Shown: positions 8,333 through 16,873 of the stretch, piece by piece
Numbering within the stretch: position 1 is the stretch's first letter
Layout of the letters: each line of letters opens with the position of its first letter
Source: Pirellulaceae bacterium
GTDB taxonomy: Bacteria > Planctomycetota > Planctomycetia > Pirellulales > Pirellulaceae
Assembly: GCA_022448645.1 (NCBI GenBank)
Contig: JAKVBZ010000018.1
Coordinates: forward strand, 34,132-70,045
Reading direction: 5' to 3'
Length of the DNA stretch: 35,914 bases
Made by a program: the position numbers and the translations under genes
The notes under the pieces: model-generated
The model's input: only the letters and a program-made list of their open reading frames with translations
Database searches by the model: none
What the model was told of the DNA's origin: nothing

Positions 8333-9418
8333 ATGACGCGCGAGCCTATCATCCATCAAGATGACCACGATGTTGTCGACGACAATGTTGCCGACAATAA
8401 TCGTGCCGATAACAATCGTGCCGACAACGAAGGTGACCGCGACCTTCGTCCGCAACGGATGCAAGATATGGTAGGACAACAGGACGTCTATGACCGCTTG
8501 CAAATTGCTGTCGAAGCTGCCGGCAAGCGGGACGAACCCTTGGGGCATATCCTGTTCGATGGTCCTCCCGGTTTAGGCAAAACGACGTTTGCAATGTGTA
8601 TCCCTCGCGAGCTGAACGTCCATGTCCAATTGACCAGCGGAGCCGCATTAAAAGCTCCCAAAGATCTGGTGCCGTATCTTACCAATGCCGACGAACGTTC
8701 GGTGTTATTTGTCGACGAGATACATCGCTTGCCAATCGCAGTCGAAGAATACCTGTATACAGCGATGGAAGATTTTCGGGTGGACATTGTTCACGGTGAA
8801 GGTACCCATGCACGCACGCTCAACCTTTGGCTGAAACCGTTCACTTTGATCGGGGCCACCACACGTAGCGGAACGCTTTCGGCACCCTTGCGAGATCGCT
8901 TTCAAATACGCGAACACCTCGATTTTTACTCAATTGAGGAACTTTCCGAAATCGTGCGCCGGAATGCCGTGAAACTTCAGGTCGAGCTCCATCCCACAGC
9001 TGCTGAAGAGATTGCCTCCCGCAGCCGAGGGACTCCGCGCGTGGCCAATAATCACCTCCGTTGGGTAAGGGATTTTGTCACAACGAAGGCGGATGGGAAC
9101 ATTACCAGCGAGCTCGCCCTGGCCGCCTTGGAGATGGCAGGTGTTGACGACTTGGGATTGGACCAGCAAGACCGGAAGTATCTCGACACAATCATTCGGG
9201 TTTTTGGCGGTGGACCTGCCGGTGTCGAGGCCATTGCGCACACGATGAACGTGCCGCCGGACACTTTGTCGGACGAAGTGGAACCGTATTTATTGAGGAG
9301 TGAACTGGTTGTTCGTACGACTCGGGGCCGTGTGGTCACTTCCCGAGCATACCAGCATCTGAATACCCCACCACCTGAGCCAGCCAACGAAAAACGGCCT
9401 CAACAGCCGCTGTTTTAG
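8333..9418 (+). CDS. ruvB: Holliday junction branch migration ATPase RuvB
   Basis: A 361-residue AAA+ motor that acts with RuvA. Walker A is GPPGLGKT (residues 77-84), Walker B is LFVDEIHRL (Asp128, Glu129), sensor 1 is IGATTRSG, and the arginine finger lies in LRDRFQ. The C-terminal winged helix ends with RTTRGRVVTSRAYQHL, the usual DNA-contacting region. The N-terminus before the conserved core (which starts near RPQRMQDMVGQ, residue 39) is unusually acidic and low in complexity and contains a repeated ADNNR unit (residues 20-34). E. coli RuvB has a shorter lead. The ATG at 8333 has no strong Shine-Dalgarno, so translation may be coupled to ruvA. The tail ends in a proline-rich stretch. Confidence 0.95.
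   Translation: MTREPIIHQDDHDVVDDNVADNNRADNNRADNEGDRDLRPQRMQDMVGQQDVYDRLQIAVEAAGKRDEPLGHILFDGPPGLGKTTFAMCIPRELNVHVQLTSGAALKAPKDLVPYLTNADERSVLFVDEIHRLPIAVEEYLYTAMEDFRVDIVHGEGTHARTLNLWLKPFTLIGATTRSGTLSAPLRDRFQIREHLDFYSIEELSEIVRRNAVKLQVELHPTAAEEIASRSRGTPRVANNHLRWVRDFVTTKADGNITSELALAALEMAGVDDLGLDQQDRKYLDTIIRVFGGGPAGVEAIAHTMNVPPDTLSDEVEPYLLRSELVVRTTRGRVVTSRAYQHLNTPPPEPANEKRPQQPLF
8390..8434 (+). repeat. Three 15-bp tandem units inside ruvB
   Basis: Three in-frame 15-base units (8390-8404, 8405-8419, 8420-8434) each begin GCCGA and encode ADNNR, ADNNR and ADNEG. The first two differ by two silent changes, and the third has diverged. This looks like a small in-frame expansion in the disordered N-terminal extension of RuvB. 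Confidence 0.7.
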
Positions 9419-9519
9419 GGTCCGATGGTAGCCCGGCTTGACAGTTGGTCGCGGCAACTCTACGATGCAGGACTACCCTGCTCAGGAACGATGCACCCGG
9501 TCGATGCATGCCACGATCG

Positions 9520-9575
9520 TTGCAGATAGGTCCGATTGAGTAAAATAGTGTATTGTTGAGTCCTAACAGTGTTAG
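9520..9575 (+). promoter_or_regulatory. Candidate rpmF-fabD-fabG promoter with overlapping palindrome
   Basis: A sigma70-like pair, TTGCAG (9520-9525) and TAAAAT (9541-9546), is spaced by 15 bases, which is short of ideal. Seventeen bases downstream is a perfect 13-base palindrome, CTAACA-G-TGTTAG (9563-9575), near or just after the expected transcription start, where an operator would lie. No regulator is implied by sequence. Confidence 0.3.
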
Positions 9576-9656
9576 TTGAATCGTGGGGCAGCCTGTTGGC
9601 CCGCACAGCGCACGGCCAAAGAAAGCTCCACCCTAACCCAACATTCAGATTGAACC

Positions 9657-9839
9657 ATGGCAGTCCCCAAACGTAAACATTCGAATTCCAGGACGGGAAA
9701 GCGGCGGTCCCACGACTCCAAAAAGCCAGCACAGCTGACATCTTGCCCGAAGTGCAGTACGGCCGTGCCAACGCACGTCATCTGCCCGAATTGCGGACAT
9801 TACATGGGGCGAGTCGTGGTTGAACCACAGGAATCGTAG
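9657..9839 (+). CDS. rpmF: 50S ribosomal protein L32
   Basis: A 60-residue basic protein starting MAVPKRKHSNSRTGKRRSHD, the classic bacterial L32 start. It has a four-cysteine zinc site, C30-x2-C33 and C43-x2-C46 (CPKC, CPNC), so it is the zinc-binding form. It is a structural component of the large ribosomal subunit near the peptidyl transferase region. rpmF is often linked to fatty-acid synthesis genes, and here fabD begins 6 bases after the stop, consistent with that conserved linkage. plsX and fabH, which commonly sit between rpmF and fabD, are absent here. Confidence 0.95.
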   Translation: MAVPKRKHSNSRTGKRRSHDSKKPAQLTSCPKCSTAVPTHVICPNCGHYMGRVVVEPQES

Positions 9840-9845
9840 ATCGTT

Positions 9846-10757
9846 TTGAGCAAGATCGCGTTTCTTTTCCCCGGTCAGGGGGCCCAGATCGCCGGTATGG
9901 GGCGTCAGCTCGCCGAGTCGCTTCCGGCTGCCAGAGAATTGTACGACCGGGCCAATGCGCTGCTCGGTTATGACTTGGCCAAGCTGTGTTTTGAAGGCCC
10001 TCAAGAAGAGCTTGATTCTACGGTCATTAGCCAACCGGCGCTTTATGTGACCAGCTTGGCGGCGGTGGAAGCTCTCCGTGACCGAGAACCTGATGTCGTT
10101 GATCAATGCGCCGCCACGGCAGGACTCAGTTTGGGAGAATATACCGCACTGGCGTTTGCTGGGGTGATGGACTTTGAAACCGGTTTGCAACTCGTCCAAC
10201 GTCGTGGGCAGGCGATGCAAGACGCCTCGGATGCATCACCAAGCGCCATGGTCAGCGTGTTAGGATTAGACAGAGACGTTGTTGAATCACTATGTGATGA
10301 AGCTCGTCTCGACGGAGAAACGTTACAGGTCGCTAATCTGCTCTGTCCAGGTAACATCGCCGTTTCCGGGTCCAACCATTCCTGCGAACGTATGGTCGAA
10401 CTGGCCCAGGAAGCCGGAGCCATGCGGGTGGTACCACTTGCCGTGGCTGGTGCTTTCCACACAGGCTTGATGGAACCTGCCATCGAACCCATGCAAATCG
10501 CCCTCTCCGGAGCGACTTTGTCGCGTCCTAGAATTCCTGTGGTCTCCAACGTCGATGCTCAAGCCCACGACGATCCAGAGAAAATCAATGAGTTGTTGAT
10601 TTCACAAATTGTTTCGCCCGTCCGATGGGAAGACAGCATGCGTGAATTGCTTGGCATGGGTGTGTCACAATTTTATGAAGTTGGACCTGGTCGCGTTCTC
10701 CGCGGATTACTACGTCGTATCGAACGAAAGATTCCTTGCGAAACTGTCTTGGATTAA
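9846..10757 (+). CDS. fabD: Malonyl-CoA:ACP transacylase
   Basis: A 303-residue enzyme that transfers the malonyl group from CoA to acyl carrier protein, supplying the elongation unit for type II fatty acid synthesis in the cytoplasm. The N-terminal FPGQGAQ motif, the nucleophile Ser95 in GLSLGEYTAL and His205 in GAFHTGLM (the catalytic partner) are all present, and the length is normal. The start is the TTG at 9846 (SKIAFLFPGQG follows), which is the only start that gives the canonical N-terminus. No strong Shine-Dalgarno is visible, and it lies 6 bases behind rpmF, so coupling is likely. fabG starts 4 bases after its stop. Confidence 0.95.
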   Translation: MSKIAFLFPGQGAQIAGMGRQLAESLPAARELYDRANALLGYDLAKLCFEGPQEELDSTVISQPALYVTSLAAVEALRDREPDVVDQCAATAGLSLGEYTALAFAGVMDFETGLQLVQRRGQAMQDASDASPSAMVSVLGLDRDVVESLCDEARLDGETLQVANLLCPGNIAVSGSNHSCERMVELAQEAGAMRVVPLAVAGAFHTGLMEPAIEPMQIALSGATLSRPRIPVVSNVDAQAHDDPEKINELLISQIVSPVRWEDSMRELLGMGVSQFYEVGPGRVLRGLLRRIERKIPCETVLD

Positions 10758-10761
10758 AATC

Positions 10762-11532
10762 ATGGCGTTTAAACCTGAAAACACATTGTCGGTCGACTTA
10801 AGTGGTCAAAGTGCCATCGTTACGGGGGCATCTCAAGGCCTGGGACGGGCGATTGCGACCTGCCTGGCAGCGAACGGCGCCCGAGTGGCTTGTGTCGCAC
10901 GTAACGCAGAAAAACTTGCAGAAACCGTCGAGGAAATAACCGCTGCAGATGGAGTCGCCGAAGCGATTTCCTGTGATGTGACGAATCGTGCCGACGTCGA
11001 CAACCTAGTCGATGGTGTGGCCGAAAAGTGGGAACGTGTCGACATCATGGTGAACAATGCGGGGATCACTCGAGACACCTTGTTACCAAGAATGAGTGAC
11101 GATGAGTGGGACGATGTTATAAACACGAATCTCAAGGGAACTTTTCTCTTTTCACGGGCTGCCAGTCGATTCATGATGCGGGCTCGTTATGGTCGCATTA
11201 TCAACATCACGAGCGTTTCCGGACTCATGGGCAATCCTGGACAAACCAATTATTCCGCCTCCAAGGCTGGCATGATTGGCTTAACCCGCAGCTTGTCACG
11301 AGAATTGGCTGGCCGCAACGTCACCATCAACGCCATCGCACCTGGTTTCATCGAAAGTGAAATGACAGCAGCTCTGGGTGATGCTGTGTTGGAAGAAGTG
11401 GGCAAGCGAATTCCCGCCAAACGACTCGGGAAGTCTGAAGAAATTGCCGCCGCCGTTCTCTACTTGAGCAGTATGGCCGCCAGCTATGTAACCGGGCAAG
11501 TGCTCGTCGTTGATGGCGGTATGACGGGCTGA
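10762..11532 (+). CDS. fabG: 3-oxoacyl-ACP reductase
   Basis: A 256-residue short-chain dehydrogenase/reductase that reduces 3-oxoacyl-ACP with NADPH in the fatty acid elongation cycle. The Rossmann nucleotide motif TGASQGLGRA begins at residue 21, NNAG lies at 98-101, and the catalytic set Ser151, Tyr164 and Lys168 (YSASK) has the same spacing as E. coli FabG. The C-terminus VVDGGMTG is typical. The ATG at 10762 was chosen, 4 bases after the fabD stop. Longer in-frame versions would run back through fabD. acpP, which often follows fabG, is not here: the next gene is on the other strand. Confidence 0.95.
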   Translation: MAFKPENTLSVDLSGQSAIVTGASQGLGRAIATCLAANGARVACVARNAEKLAETVEEITAADGVAEAISCDVTNRADVDNLVDGVAEKWERVDIMVNNAGITRDTLLPRMSDDEWDDVINTNLKGTFLFSRAASRFMMRARYGRIINITSVSGLMGNPGQTNYSASKAGMIGLTRSLSRELAGRNVTINAIAPGFIESEMTAALGDAVLEEVGKRIPAKRLGKSEEIAAAVLYLSSMAASYVTGQVLVVDGGMTG

Positions 11533-11656
11533 TCCTGAACTTAGTGATCCCGGTAGTGCGTCCAGCTCAAGCTGACTCGCTCTACTGTATCGGTCAAGCT
11601 GATTGCAATATCTTTTTCTCTGGCCGACGTAGCAGCTTCAGTTGGATGGGTGTTTC

Positions 11657-13174
11657 TTAAAGAATCGAAGTCAGTAGTTCCTGCGAATGCTGTGACACTT
11701 CCTGATGCAAACTCCGACCGTGGGCATCCATAGTGACGACTGCCGGAAAGTCCTTCACTTCCAGCTGCCAAACAGCTTCTGGGCTGCCAAATTCCTCCAA
11801 GCTAACCCCCAACACCTTTTGGATGCATTGGGCGTACACTTGCGCAGCCCCGCCGATCCCGTGTAAGTAAACACAGCCGTGTTGTTCACAAGCTTGCCGC
11901 GTTTTTTCTCCCATACCACCTTTACCGATCACCGCTTTGATGCCGAAGCGTTGGATGATGTTAGCTTGGTAAGGTTCTTCACGAATGGAAGTCGTTGGTC
12001 CTGCGGCCACGACTCGGTATTCACCATCCTGTTGAATCACCACCGGTCCACAGTGGTAAATGACGCTATCTTGCAACCCGTCGACGTTACCGCCATCGAA
12101 TAGGTATTTATGAACCGCATCACGTGCTGTGTTCACGTTTCCGGAAAGCAAAACAATGTCCCCTGCCCTCAGTCCTTTCACGTCTTGTTCTGTGAGCGGT
12201 GTGGTCAGGCGAACCACATCACCAGCCGGTACATCTAACTGGAAATCGGGGGCTTCTTCGGAAAATTCACCTTCGGCCTGATACAACCAATCAGAGACTT
12301 GTCCGGATAGATCCAAAACAACGCCTCGTCTGCGGTAAGCCCAGCACATGTAGGCAATCGACACAAAGAAAGAGGCGGGTAGTCGATTGATGGTGCCAAT
12401 CTTGCACCCGGCTAAAGTCAGTTTTCCACTGAACCCCATGGGACCGATGTCGAGTGTATTTGCTTGCTCCAAGACCGTCTGTTCCAATTCGGCCATTTTA
12501 GGATCCAGGTTCACATCATCGACGGTTCGCAACAACTGCCGTTTTGCAAATTCGTAGCCACTGGCTCGATCTCCACCAATGCAAACTCCCAAGAATCCCG
12601 GCCCACAACCTTTACCTTGTGCTTTCCATACGGAATCCAGAATGCAGGCTCGGACTCCGTCCATGTTTCGGTCAACACGTTGCCCTTGAAGTTGCGTGGG
12701 AAGACTATATTGGGCGCTCATGTTTTCGCACCCACCACCTTTCAAGATCAACCGAATGTCGATATGAGGTTTGTTCGTCTGCTCCCAATGAAAAACAGGG
12801 CTACCTGGTCCCAAATTATTTCCTGAATTCTTACCGGTCACACTATCTACGGAATTTTGTCGTAAATAGCCACGTTCGGTCGCTTCCACCACGGCCTCCT
12901 TAGCCAGCTCGGCCAGGAGCAGTTGGTCCACTCCTGCTGGAGTTTCCACAAAGAAGTTGATGGTGCCAGTGTCCTGGCAAATGGGAAGCGATCTGGCCTT
13001 GGCCAAGCCAATGTTTTGTCTCACCAGCTCCAAAGCGAATTCTGATTTTGAGCCCGGATTCTCTAAGCTTCGATGCAGTGCAATGACTCCTTCGGCATCA
13101 GCGGGCAAATAGGCGCTCGTTCGACGAATCAATTCCAGGATGTTCGCGCGGCACACGTCTCGATCGATTGCCAT
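11657..13174 (-). CDS. Class I fumarate hydratase, fused alpha and beta parts
   Basis: A 505-residue iron-sulfur hydro-lyase that interconverts fumarate and malate in the TCA cycle. Residues ~1-285 correspond to the alpha subunit of two-subunit class I fumarases, and ~310-505 to the beta subunit (TTSIREEPYQANIIQRFG, then VIGKGGMG). Probable 4Fe-4S ligands are Cys66 (CQDTG), Cys190 (CGPGFLGV) and Cys277 (MCWAYRR). An extra cysteine stands at 149 in GGGCENMS, where related enzymes usually have serine. The ATG at 13172-13174 is preceded by AAGGAG nine bases upstream. The gene starts 18 bases after the M48 peptidase stop, so they are co-transcribed. L(+)-tartrate dehydratase has the same architecture and cannot be excluded. 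Confidence 0.9.
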   Translation of the reverse strand: MAIDRDVCRANILELIRRTSAYLPADAEGVIALHRSLENPGSKSEFALELVRQNIGLAKARSLPICQDTGTINFFVETPAGVDQLLLAELAKEAVVEATERGYLRQNSVDSVTGKNSGNNLGPGSPVFHWEQTNKPHIDIRLILKGGGCENMSAQYSLPTQLQGQRVDRNMDGVRACILDSVWKAQGKGCGPGFLGVCIGGDRASGYEFAKRQLLRTVDDVNLDPKMAELEQTVLEQANTLDIGPMGFSGKLTLAGCKIGTINRLPASFFVSIAYMCWAYRRRGVVLDLSGQVSDWLYQAEGEFSEEAPDFQLDVPAGDVVRLTTPLTEQDVKGLRAGDIVLLSGNVNTARDAVHKYLFDGGNVDGLQDSVIYHCGPVVIQQDGEYRVVAAGPTTSIREEPYQANIIQRFGIKAVIGKGGMGEKTRQACEQHGCVYLHGIGGAAQVYAQCIQKVLGVSLEEFGSPEAVWQLEVKDFPAVVTMDAHGRSLHQEVSQHSQELLTSIL

Positions 13175-13192
13175 CGTATTGTTCTCCTTTTC

Positions 13193-14440
13193 TCAATCCG
13201 GTTCGACTTCTGCATCCAACATCTGGCGGACAAACTGGTCCGAGACCTCCAGGCCGTTGGCGACACGCAGGAGTATTTGTAATTCGACATCTGCGACCCG
13301 ATTCTCAGCTCGCACCACTAGGCACATGTCACGAACCACCTGCATCACTTGGGAACGGCTACAATGTTCCTTGACTCTTTCGGTCCGCTTATCTAAATCT
13401 TCTTCAAGTCCGTCCAAATCTAACGAATCGGAAAACGATCCCTTGCCAAAATAATGCTCGAAGATTTCAATTTCTTCCTTGGATATTTCGCCGTCAGCAC
13501 GCGCTACCACCAATGCTGTCGCAAACAAGAGCCGCCTCATACTCTCAGCAGCTTCAGTGCGTCCTTCCAGATAATTTGGTTCCATCAGACTCATGAGCGT
13601 CTGAACGCCCAATTCCAAATCGCGAACCGGTTGTCCTCCATCGCGTACTAACTCTGAGTCGTCGAACAACTGCAACGCCTTCACTCGTAAGGGGCTAAAT
13701 GGATGTGTTGAAAACCAGTCTTCCTTGGGAGCTCCAGCGCCTGGTTCCGTGTCCTCTGTTTGCATTTGGTCAACCTGTTTCAAGAAGTCTTCCAATTGGA
13801 ATTGGATTGTCTTGCTCGTCAAACCAGAAGCCAGCATGAATAAGGCTCGATACACACCTTCAATATTTTTCGCACAATAGGCGCCAGCTCGGTCGGCCGA
13901 AATCTCCGCATAACGCGACCAAGCAAAGAGTTGTAGTGCCAGGTGAGGGCTGATTTTGTTTTTCCCTCGTAATAAATATCCGATAGGAATCGCGTGATGG
14001 TTGTAGATATGATGCCCTAGTTCGTGCCCCATCACGAATTTCAGTTCGCTGTCCTGGAAATCGTCCAACAAGCTCGAAGCGAACATGATAAACAAACGCC
14101 CATCCTCGGGCCGGAAACACATGGCATTGTGTTGTGGGCTGGGGAAGACGAATAATTCAACAGGAATTTCAACTCCTAGTTCTTCGACGCAATCCTGTGT
14201 CATCGACCATAAGTCCGGCATCATACGTTTGCTCAACCGCAGGGAGGTTGCCAACAACCGCCGCCGTGTTCGAAATGGCGAGTCCTCTTCCATTCGCGCA
14301 ATCCGCTCATTGGCTTTTGCCACGGTGGAGTCATTTAGCAAAGCCTCGAACATCGACAGGTCGTTGTCGCAACGGATTGTTTTAGATGCGGATACCATCG
14401 ACAGGAACTGCAACCGTCCATTCTTAAACGTGATGTTCAA
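13193..14440 (-). CDS. Soluble M48-family zinc metallopeptidase with TerB-like C-terminal domain
   Basis: A protein of up to 415 residues. The gluzincin motif HELGH (His139, His143) and the downstream ExxxD (Glu179, Asp183 in EISADRAG) are those of peptidase family M48 (HtpX/Ste24/BepA). No membrane span or signal peptide is visible, unlike HtpX, so it is probably cytoplasmic. Residues ~305-415 form a helical TerB/DjlA-like region (VVARADGEISKEEIEIFEHYF), an acidic metal-binding or scaffold module. The start is unsettled: the longest frame begins with TTG (14438-14440), while ATGs at 14396-14398 and 14354-14356 are alternatives, and none has a good Shine-Dalgarno. It heads a two-gene operon with fumarase. 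A TGATATAAT extended -10 lies upstream at 14594-14602. Confidence 0.85.
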   Translation of the reverse strand: MNITFKNGRLQFLSMVSASKTIRCDNDLSMFEALLNDSTVAKANERIARMEEDSPFRTRRRLLATSLRLSKRMMPDLWSMTQDCVEELGVEIPVELFVFPSPQHNAMCFRPEDGRLFIMFASSLLDDFQDSELKFVMGHELGHHIYNHHAIPIGYLLRGKNKISPHLALQLFAWSRYAEISADRAGAYCAKNIEGVYRALFMLASGLTSKTIQFQLEDFLKQVDQMQTEDTEPGAGAPKEDWFSTHPFSPLRVKALQLFDDSELVRDGGQPVRDLELGVQTLMSLMEPNYLEGRTEAAESMRRLLFATALVVARADGEISKEEIEIFEHYFGKGSFSDSLDLDGLEEDLDKRTERVKEHCSRSQVMQVVRDMCLVVRAENRVADVELQILLRVANGLEVSDQFVRQMLDAEVEPD

Positions 14441-14467
14441 CGCCGTGAAGCAATTTCACGCCGTGAA
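14441..14467. repeat. Direct and inverted repeats abutting the M48 gene start
   Basis: CGCCGTGAA occurs at 14441-14449 and again at 14459-14467, exactly 18 bases apart. Within the same stretch CGTGAA (14444-14449) and TTCACG (14455-14460) form a perfect inverted repeat with a 5-base spacer. It lies directly upstream of the TTG start, so it could be an operator or a 5' leader hairpin. Confidence 0.35.
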
Positions 14468-14593
14468 TGATGTTTTCTCGCAGTAGGGCGCGATCCCAAT
14501 GCTGCTCAAGGGTGACTTAATGGCGTTAACTGACTGCCGCCTTGATTTACCAGTCAACGTGGTTGTTTGGTCGAACGGCACCGGTCCACCTGC

Positions 14594-14602
14594 ATTATAT
14601 CA
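14594..14602 (-). promoter_or_regulatory. Extended -10 promoter candidate for the M48-fumarase operon
   Basis: Read on the minus strand this is TGATATAAT, a perfect TGnTATAAT extended -10 element. No -35 match is visible, which extended -10 promoters tolerate. The predicted transcript would have a leader of about 145 bases before the M48 gene. Confidence 0.4.
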
Positions 14603-15009
14603 TTTCATTCCCTGTGCCGGGCAGGGCGCTATACCACAGACCATCTGCTACTAGGACCACGAACAGCCGAATACTACGACGCGGCACGGTTAAGTGGGAC
14701 GGTGATTCAATGGCACTGGTGGATTGCCAATCGAAACTCAGCATGTCATCCTAAACAATCAGTAGGTTCTGGCGAGAGCCTTTTTACGGGTCAGACCAGG
14801 AAAACTGCTTCCAGATGCCGGAACTTTGGCCGCCTTTAGCATTTCGATTGTGGATTCAATATGCAATAAGGTTTACCAGTTTGTACAGTTCCGGCAACAA
14901 GGCGGGACAGCTGTTTTGATCCTGCCCATTCGAATTCATGCCATGGGGCTTTACTAGTAGACAGCATCACGATTGTTGCCATCCGTCAAGCGACCTACAG
15001 GAGCTGATC

Positions 15010-16047
15010 ATGTTACGTATCGAAGTGTTTTTTTTAACCGGATGTTTTGCATTGTTCGCTATCTTGACTAGCGAAACAACGGCTGGCGAACAGACCATTC
15101 GTGGCGATTCTAAGATTATCCCCAGGGGAGCCGTTTTGGAAACAATCTGGGAAGAGGGAGGATTCACCGAAGGAGCGGCAGCAGCACCGGATGGAACGAT
15201 CTACTTCAGTGATTTTGGGCAACCCTTTAATTCACGCCCCGCACGTGTCATGCATTTTGACCCCCTAACCGGAAAGATAAACATTCATGTTCGCGATAGC
15301 CGCATGGCCAACGGACTCATGTTCGATCGACAGGGCAACTTGTATGCATGCTGTGCATCTCCATTGGGCGGTTTGCGCGCATTGGCATTAGTACGCCCCG
15401 ACGGCACCATGCAACCTGTGGTCACACATTTTCAAGGGAAACAGTTCAATTCGCCTAACGACCTGGTGATCGATCGGGAGGGACGGATTTATTTCAGTGA
15501 TCCTAAATACGTTGGTCCTGAAAAGATGGCATTGTCGTCGATGGACGTTTATCGCTACGACCCGAATGGAAGTCTCACTCGTGTGACCAATGACATCTCC
15601 AAGCCCAATGGCGTCATTTTGTCACCAGATGGTAAGACACTTTATGTGGCCGAAACCGACAATGGGACCGATGAAGCAGAACGTGTTACTGATGCGGAAA
15701 TGGGAAGGATGACACTAAACGCTTTTTCCGTTCAAGACGACGGGTCGTTAGGTCAAAAACGTGTGTTGGTCAATTTTGGCGACCAGGTTGGGATTGATGG
15801 AATGACCGTTGACCAGCAAGGACGCGTCTATGCAGCAGTGCGTTCCGCGAATCGTTTTGGAATCGCTGTATTCGAACCCCATGGAAAGGAATTGGCATTC
15901 ATTCCTACTCCACACCTGCCCACCAACTGCTGTTTCGGCCGGAGTACACCGATCGAAACAAAAACACTGTACATCACGGCCGGTTCGGGGCTATACCGAG
16001 TCCGTTTGAAAACGACCGGCCATCATTCAGCCGTTGTAGCTCGCTAG
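15010..16047 (+). CDS. Secreted SMP-30/gluconolactonase/LRE-family beta-propeller protein
   Basis: A 345-residue protein. The ATG at 15010 is chosen because CAGGAG (14998-15003) lies six bases upstream and the product then starts with a signal peptide (MLRIEVFFLTGCFALFAILTS, cleavage near residue 25). The mature part shows repeated propeller strands such as APDGTIYFSDF, NSPNDLVIDREGRIYFSDP, KPNGVILSPDGKTLYVAET and GIDGMTVDQQGRVYAAV. The acidic and asparagine residues in these repeats match the metal-binding sites of SMP-30/gluconolactonases. Family members hydrolyse sugar lactones or related esters with Ca2+ or Zn2+. Export suggests action on an external substrate, and planctomycetes carry many such paralogues. 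The substrate is not predictable. Confidence 0.85.
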   Translation: MLRIEVFFLTGCFALFAILTSETTAGEQTIRGDSKIIPRGAVLETIWEEGGFTEGAAAAPDGTIYFSDFGQPFNSRPARVMHFDPLTGKINIHVRDSRMANGLMFDRQGNLYACCASPLGGLRALALVRPDGTMQPVVTHFQGKQFNSPNDLVIDREGRIYFSDPKYVGPEKMALSSMDVYRYDPNGSLTRVTNDISKPNGVILSPDGKTLYVAETDNGTDEAERVTDAEMGRMTLNAFSVQDDGSLGQKRVLVNFGDQVGIDGMTVDQQGRVYAAVRSANRFGIAVFEPHGKELAFIPTPHLPTNCCFGRSTPIETKTLYITAGSGLYRVRLKTTGHHSAVVAR

Positions 16048-16324
16048 TTTCTTTGGTCAAGAGATCGGAGCATTGGGACTGGATGTCCGGAGCGTTCGAT
16101 CCAAGGCCTCGTGGCGCTGCCTGGAATCATCCGCTCCAGAAAGCGTCAACGCCACCACCCCGGGGCACAGTCTCCTTCACCGTGAAGTCGATCGTAGACG
16201 CACTGAGTGCTGACAAATCCGTGTTGCCGACATCATTCGAAGAAAAGCATAGCCGAATAGTTAGAATGCGGAAAATTTCTGAATCGACAACAGCTACAGC
16301 ATCCACGTGGCCATAGCATGCGAT

Positions 16325-16873
16325 TCAGCTGATCCACAGAGGGCTACAGCCGTCAGACGATTCGTCGCGTCGCTCCCATTCTCGACGAACCTCGCCCAAA
16401 CCAACCATGCAGAGTTCAAACTGATCACTTAATCGCTCAAGAACGTCCCCTGGAGCGTTATCGTCCATCTCTTTTCCTGCTTCGATCCGACTGGCAATGT
16501 AGTAAGAACGTTTGCCTTGTTCGCAATAATCGACAAATCGATCCTGACTTTTTGGTCCCTTCAAGCGGTGTAGAGATTCCGGATAAACGCCAGCCCAAAA
16601 CAATACGAAGTCGCCAATGTGCTGATGAACTTCTCGACGAGCCTCACCGATACGGGCTTCACCTTCAACGATCATTTCAACCACTTCTGTCAATTGCTTG
16701 CCAGTAAGATCACGGAAGCGATAGACGGCGTCACTGTGCACAAATCGCACCAGCATTTGGCTGAGATAGTCGGTAAGGGGTGGGTCGGCAACTCCCAAAC
16801 GCGCTTGGAAAGTGGACTCCGTAAGCCCAGCAAAGAAACGCTGTAAAACTGTTTGTGATGGCTTGGGATGCAT
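16325..16873 (-). CDS. Hypothetical protein, soluble, helical
   Basis: A 182-residue protein I cannot assign to a named family. It is mostly helical by composition, with no signal peptide or membrane span. An early segment (AGLTESTFQARLGVADPPLTDYLSQMLVRF) is followed by EVVEMIVEGEARIGEARREVHQHIGDFVLFWAGVYPE in separate stretches and an acidic tail. The start is certain: the ATG at 16871-16873 has a full AAGGAGG Shine-Dalgarno (16882-16888) eight bases upstream, and a near-consensus promoter lies at 16976-17005. Both signals suggest strong, constitutive expression. It stands alone between the SMP-30-like gene and the trp genes. Confidence 0.75.
   Translation of the reverse strand: MHPKPSQTVLQRFFAGLTESTFQARLGVADPPLTDYLSQMLVRFVHSDAVYRFRDLTGKQLTEVVEMIVEGEARIGEARREVHQHIGDFVLFWAGVYPESLHRLKGPKSQDRFVDYCEQGKRSYYIASRIEAGKEMDDNAPGDVLERLSDQFELCMVGLGEVRREWERRDESSDGCSPLWIS

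Larger units (their letters stand above)
14441..15009. other. 569-bp intergenic stretch between divergent genes
   Basis: It lies between the M48 operon (minus) and the SMP-30-like gene (plus). It holds the repeats at 14441-14467, the extended -10 candidate at 14594-14602, and the Shine-Dalgarno CAGGAG (14998-15003) of the downstream gene. Short frames here (14542-14754 and 14567-14839) have unconvincing composition and no ribosome sites. I see no tRNA or recognised RNA. It is long for a divergent promoter region in this compact neighbourhood. Confidence 0.5.

Noticed and set aside
16053..16316. Plus-strand frame of 87 codons after the SMP-30-like gene
   Set aside because: TTG start without a Shine-Dalgarno and low-complexity, non-protein-like composition. 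I treat 16048-16324 as non-coding.
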